Shown one piece after another: positions 6,670-7,337 of a DNA stretch of 7,337 nucleotides (position 1 is its first letter; every line of letters starts with the position of its first letter). The stretch is from NCBI GenBank assembly GCA_011390535.1, contig JAABSF010000126.1, positions 1-7,337 on the forward strand, in the 5' to 3' direction. Source of the stretch: Deltaproteobacteria bacterium (GTDB taxonomy: Bacteria > Myxococcota_A > Polyangia > HGW-17 > SLPX01). The notes beneath the pieces are model-generated. The model did no database searches. It saw nothing but the letters and a program-made list of their open reading frames with translations, and was not told the DNA's origin. Position numbers and translations under genes: made by a program.

Positions 6670-6697
6670 TTGACGTGATCTTTCACGATGCTACTAT
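6670..6697 (+). promoter_or_regulatory. Promoter of the structured RNA
   Basis: TTGACG (6670-6675, 5 of 6) is followed after 16 bases by TACTAT (6692-6697, 4 of 6), preceded by TG at 6689-6690, giving an extended -10. A shifted -10, TATAAA at 6695-6700 with a 19-base spacer, is the alternative. Either places the start close to 6703-6706. It diverges from the minus-strand operon promoter about 40 bp away. Confidence 0.65.
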
Positions 6698-6702
6698 AAA
6701 CG

Positions 6703-6930
6703 AGTTCTCTGCTGAGTTCGTAAGGGAGTTGTCGTTTTTGTTCCCTACGAGATATATCCCCAGGGATTTACCGCTGGTTGTGGAGCGCAGACCCTCCAGA
6801 AGGGTAGCCGGAAACAGCTAACGTGAAGCCCACCTAGTAAAATTGGGGATCAGAAAGCGCTCTCAACGGCTCAAGCGGAAACCAATGTAAAAAGCAGAAG
6901 GTTCGTTTACCGACCCTTCTGCTTTTTTTT
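6703..6930 (+). ncRNA. ssrS: Structured non-coding RNA, probably 6S RNA
   Basis: A transcript from the 6670-6697 promoter to the terminator has no plausible coding frame but strong nested pairing. 6756-6762 pairs with 6844-6850 (7 bp, ATCCCCA/TGGGGAT), 6780-6783 with 6830-6833, and 6791-6795 with 6801-6805 at the tip. Towards the ends, 6702-6706 can pair with 6868-6872 (with G-U pairs), and 6711-6716 with 6862-6867 with one mismatch. This gives a long rod with a large internal opening, as in 6S RNA, which mimics an open promoter and binds the sigma70 RNA polymerase holoenzyme. The body up to the terminator is about 186 nt; E. coli 6S is 184 nt. The tip region ('GGTTGTGGAGC', then 'TAGCC', 'GAAACAGC') is reminiscent of the same part of E. 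coli 6S. A competing 5' hairpin at 6717-6751 is unlike the E. coli fold. It is not tmRNA, SRP RNA or RNase P RNA by their conserved motifs. Confidence 0.55.
6889..6930 (+). terminator. Strong, probably bidirectional intrinsic terminator
   Basis: The left arm at 6889-6901 (AAAAAGCAGAAGG) pairs perfectly with 6915-6927 around a 13-base loop and is followed by a T-run to 6930. This ends the plus-strand RNA. On the minus strand the same hairpin directly follows the TAA of the incoming gene at 6929-6931 and ends in five T residues, so it can stop that transcript too, before it runs antisense through the RNA gene. Confidence 0.9.
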
Positions 6931-7337
6931 ATAACCGCTCCAAAACCAGAGAAATAAAAACCCTATCGCTCTGCCCATCATCATCGTAATCACGCTCCTC
7001 TGGTTCATTGCTCAAAATGTACCGAGAGCTCTCCGGAACCATCAAGTATTCATAGAACATGATCTTGTTCTGAGCATCTTTCCGCCAGCTCGTAGGCTTG
7101 TCCGTATCACAATTGTTTAAGTTACTCAGACAAGCATCGCTCAAAAAATACAGCGAAACCTTTCCGGTGGGCTTTCCCCTGGAGAGCCGCAACGACCAAA
7201 CACCGCGGGAAATATTCGAATCAAACCATCCGTCATTATAAAAAGTCATTTTTTTAAGTGGTGTTACATCCCCTGCTTCGGACTGTCCTTCAATCAAGGG
7301 CGCAGGAAGACTCTCCTCTTCATTTATCACCCCATCG
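6929..7337 (-). CDS. C-terminal part of a probable exported protein with a calcium-loop-like motif
   Basis: The frame stays open to the right edge of the window. The only start near it, GTG at 7328-7330, has no visible ribosome binding site and the frame reads on upstream through it, so I take this as a partial gene. No family is recognised. Counting from that GTG, the visible part is beta-rich with few hydrophobic runs: 'GVWSLRLSRGKPTGKVSLYF' looks like paired strands. C67 and C74 are close enough to form a disulfide, which suggests an extracytoplasmic location. Residues 114-122 (DYDDDGQSD) match the DxDxDGxxD calcium-loop pattern of EF-hand, dockerin and thrombospondin type 3 repeats. Secreted pilin-like or surface proteins of deltaproteobacteria can end this way, but that is speculation. 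The TAA overlaps the T-run of the shared terminator. Confidence 0.65.
   Translation of the reverse strand, partial: DGVINEEESLPAPLIEGQSEAGDVTPLKKMTFYNDGWFDSNISRGVWSLRLSRGKPTGKVSLYFLSDACLSNLNNCDTDKPTSWRKDAQNKIMFYEYLMVPESSRYILSNEPEERDYDDDGQSDRVFISLVLERL

Noticed and set aside
6703..6890. tmRNA, SRP RNA, RNase P RNA or a riboswitch as the identity of the structured RNA
   Set aside because: None of their conserved motifs (tRNA-like ends, the GGAA SRP tip, the RNase P core, known aptamer cores) is visible, and no gene lies downstream on the same strand for a riboswitch to control.
7328..7330. GTG at 7328 as the true start of the right-hand gene
   Set aside because: Only seven bases of upstream sequence are visible and the frame is open through them; no signal peptide follows although the protein looks exported.
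1..7337. CRISPR array, insertion sequence, tRNA gene or phage/defence module
   Set aside because: No spaced direct repeats, transposase, terminal inverted repeats, tRNA cloverleaf or recognisable defence protein was found on either strand.

Overview
The window reads as a piece of chromosome from a moderate-GC (by eye about 45%) Gram-negative bacterium. The best lineage clue is the 653-residue protein that joins a DUF4388/PATAN domain, a DnaJ J domain and TPR repeats. To my knowledge this combination is typical of Myxococcota, Bdellovibrionota and related former deltaproteobacteria. A large bacterial alpha-2-macroglobulin also fits an organism with an outer membrane. The lineage is inference; no rRNA or marker gene is present.

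Layout. Positions 1-3542 (+) hold the C-terminal 1,180 or so codons of an alpha-2-macroglobulin-like protein whose thioester site is not conserved. Positions 3543-4020 contain no full-length gene but are not empty. They hold a 59-codon reading frame that looks like the N-terminus of a rhomboid protease cut off after the first membrane helix, followed by a sigma70-like promoter and a leader hairpin for the next gene. Positions 4021-4320 (+) encode a 99-residue soluble protein of unknown function. It converges on, and overlaps by 9 bp, the 3' end of the DUF4388/J/TPR gene (4312-6273, -). Upstream of that gene in the same transcription unit is an 87-residue single-pass membrane protein (6289-6552, -). 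Between 6553 and 6928 there are two divergent promoters. One drives the membrane-protein/J-protein pair leftwards and has an inverted repeat between its -35 and -10. The other drives a rod-shaped structured RNA of about 186 nt rightwards, most likely 6S RNA. The RNA ends at a strong hairpin terminator that also follows the stop codon of an incoming minus-strand gene (6929 to beyond 7337), of which only the C-terminal part is visible.

Working together. The clearest functional unit is the two-gene minus-strand operon: a small membrane anchor-like protein followed by a cytoplasmic J-domain/TPR scaffold with an N-terminal PATAN domain. A role in recruiting Hsp70 or assembling a complex at the inner membrane is plausible but inferred. 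The macroglobulin would act in the periplasm and has no evident link to the other genes. I do not see a complete new defence or mobile system. The points most worth following are the degenerate thioester, the rhomboid remnant, the structured RNA and the conserved-looking 99-residue protein with a structured leader.
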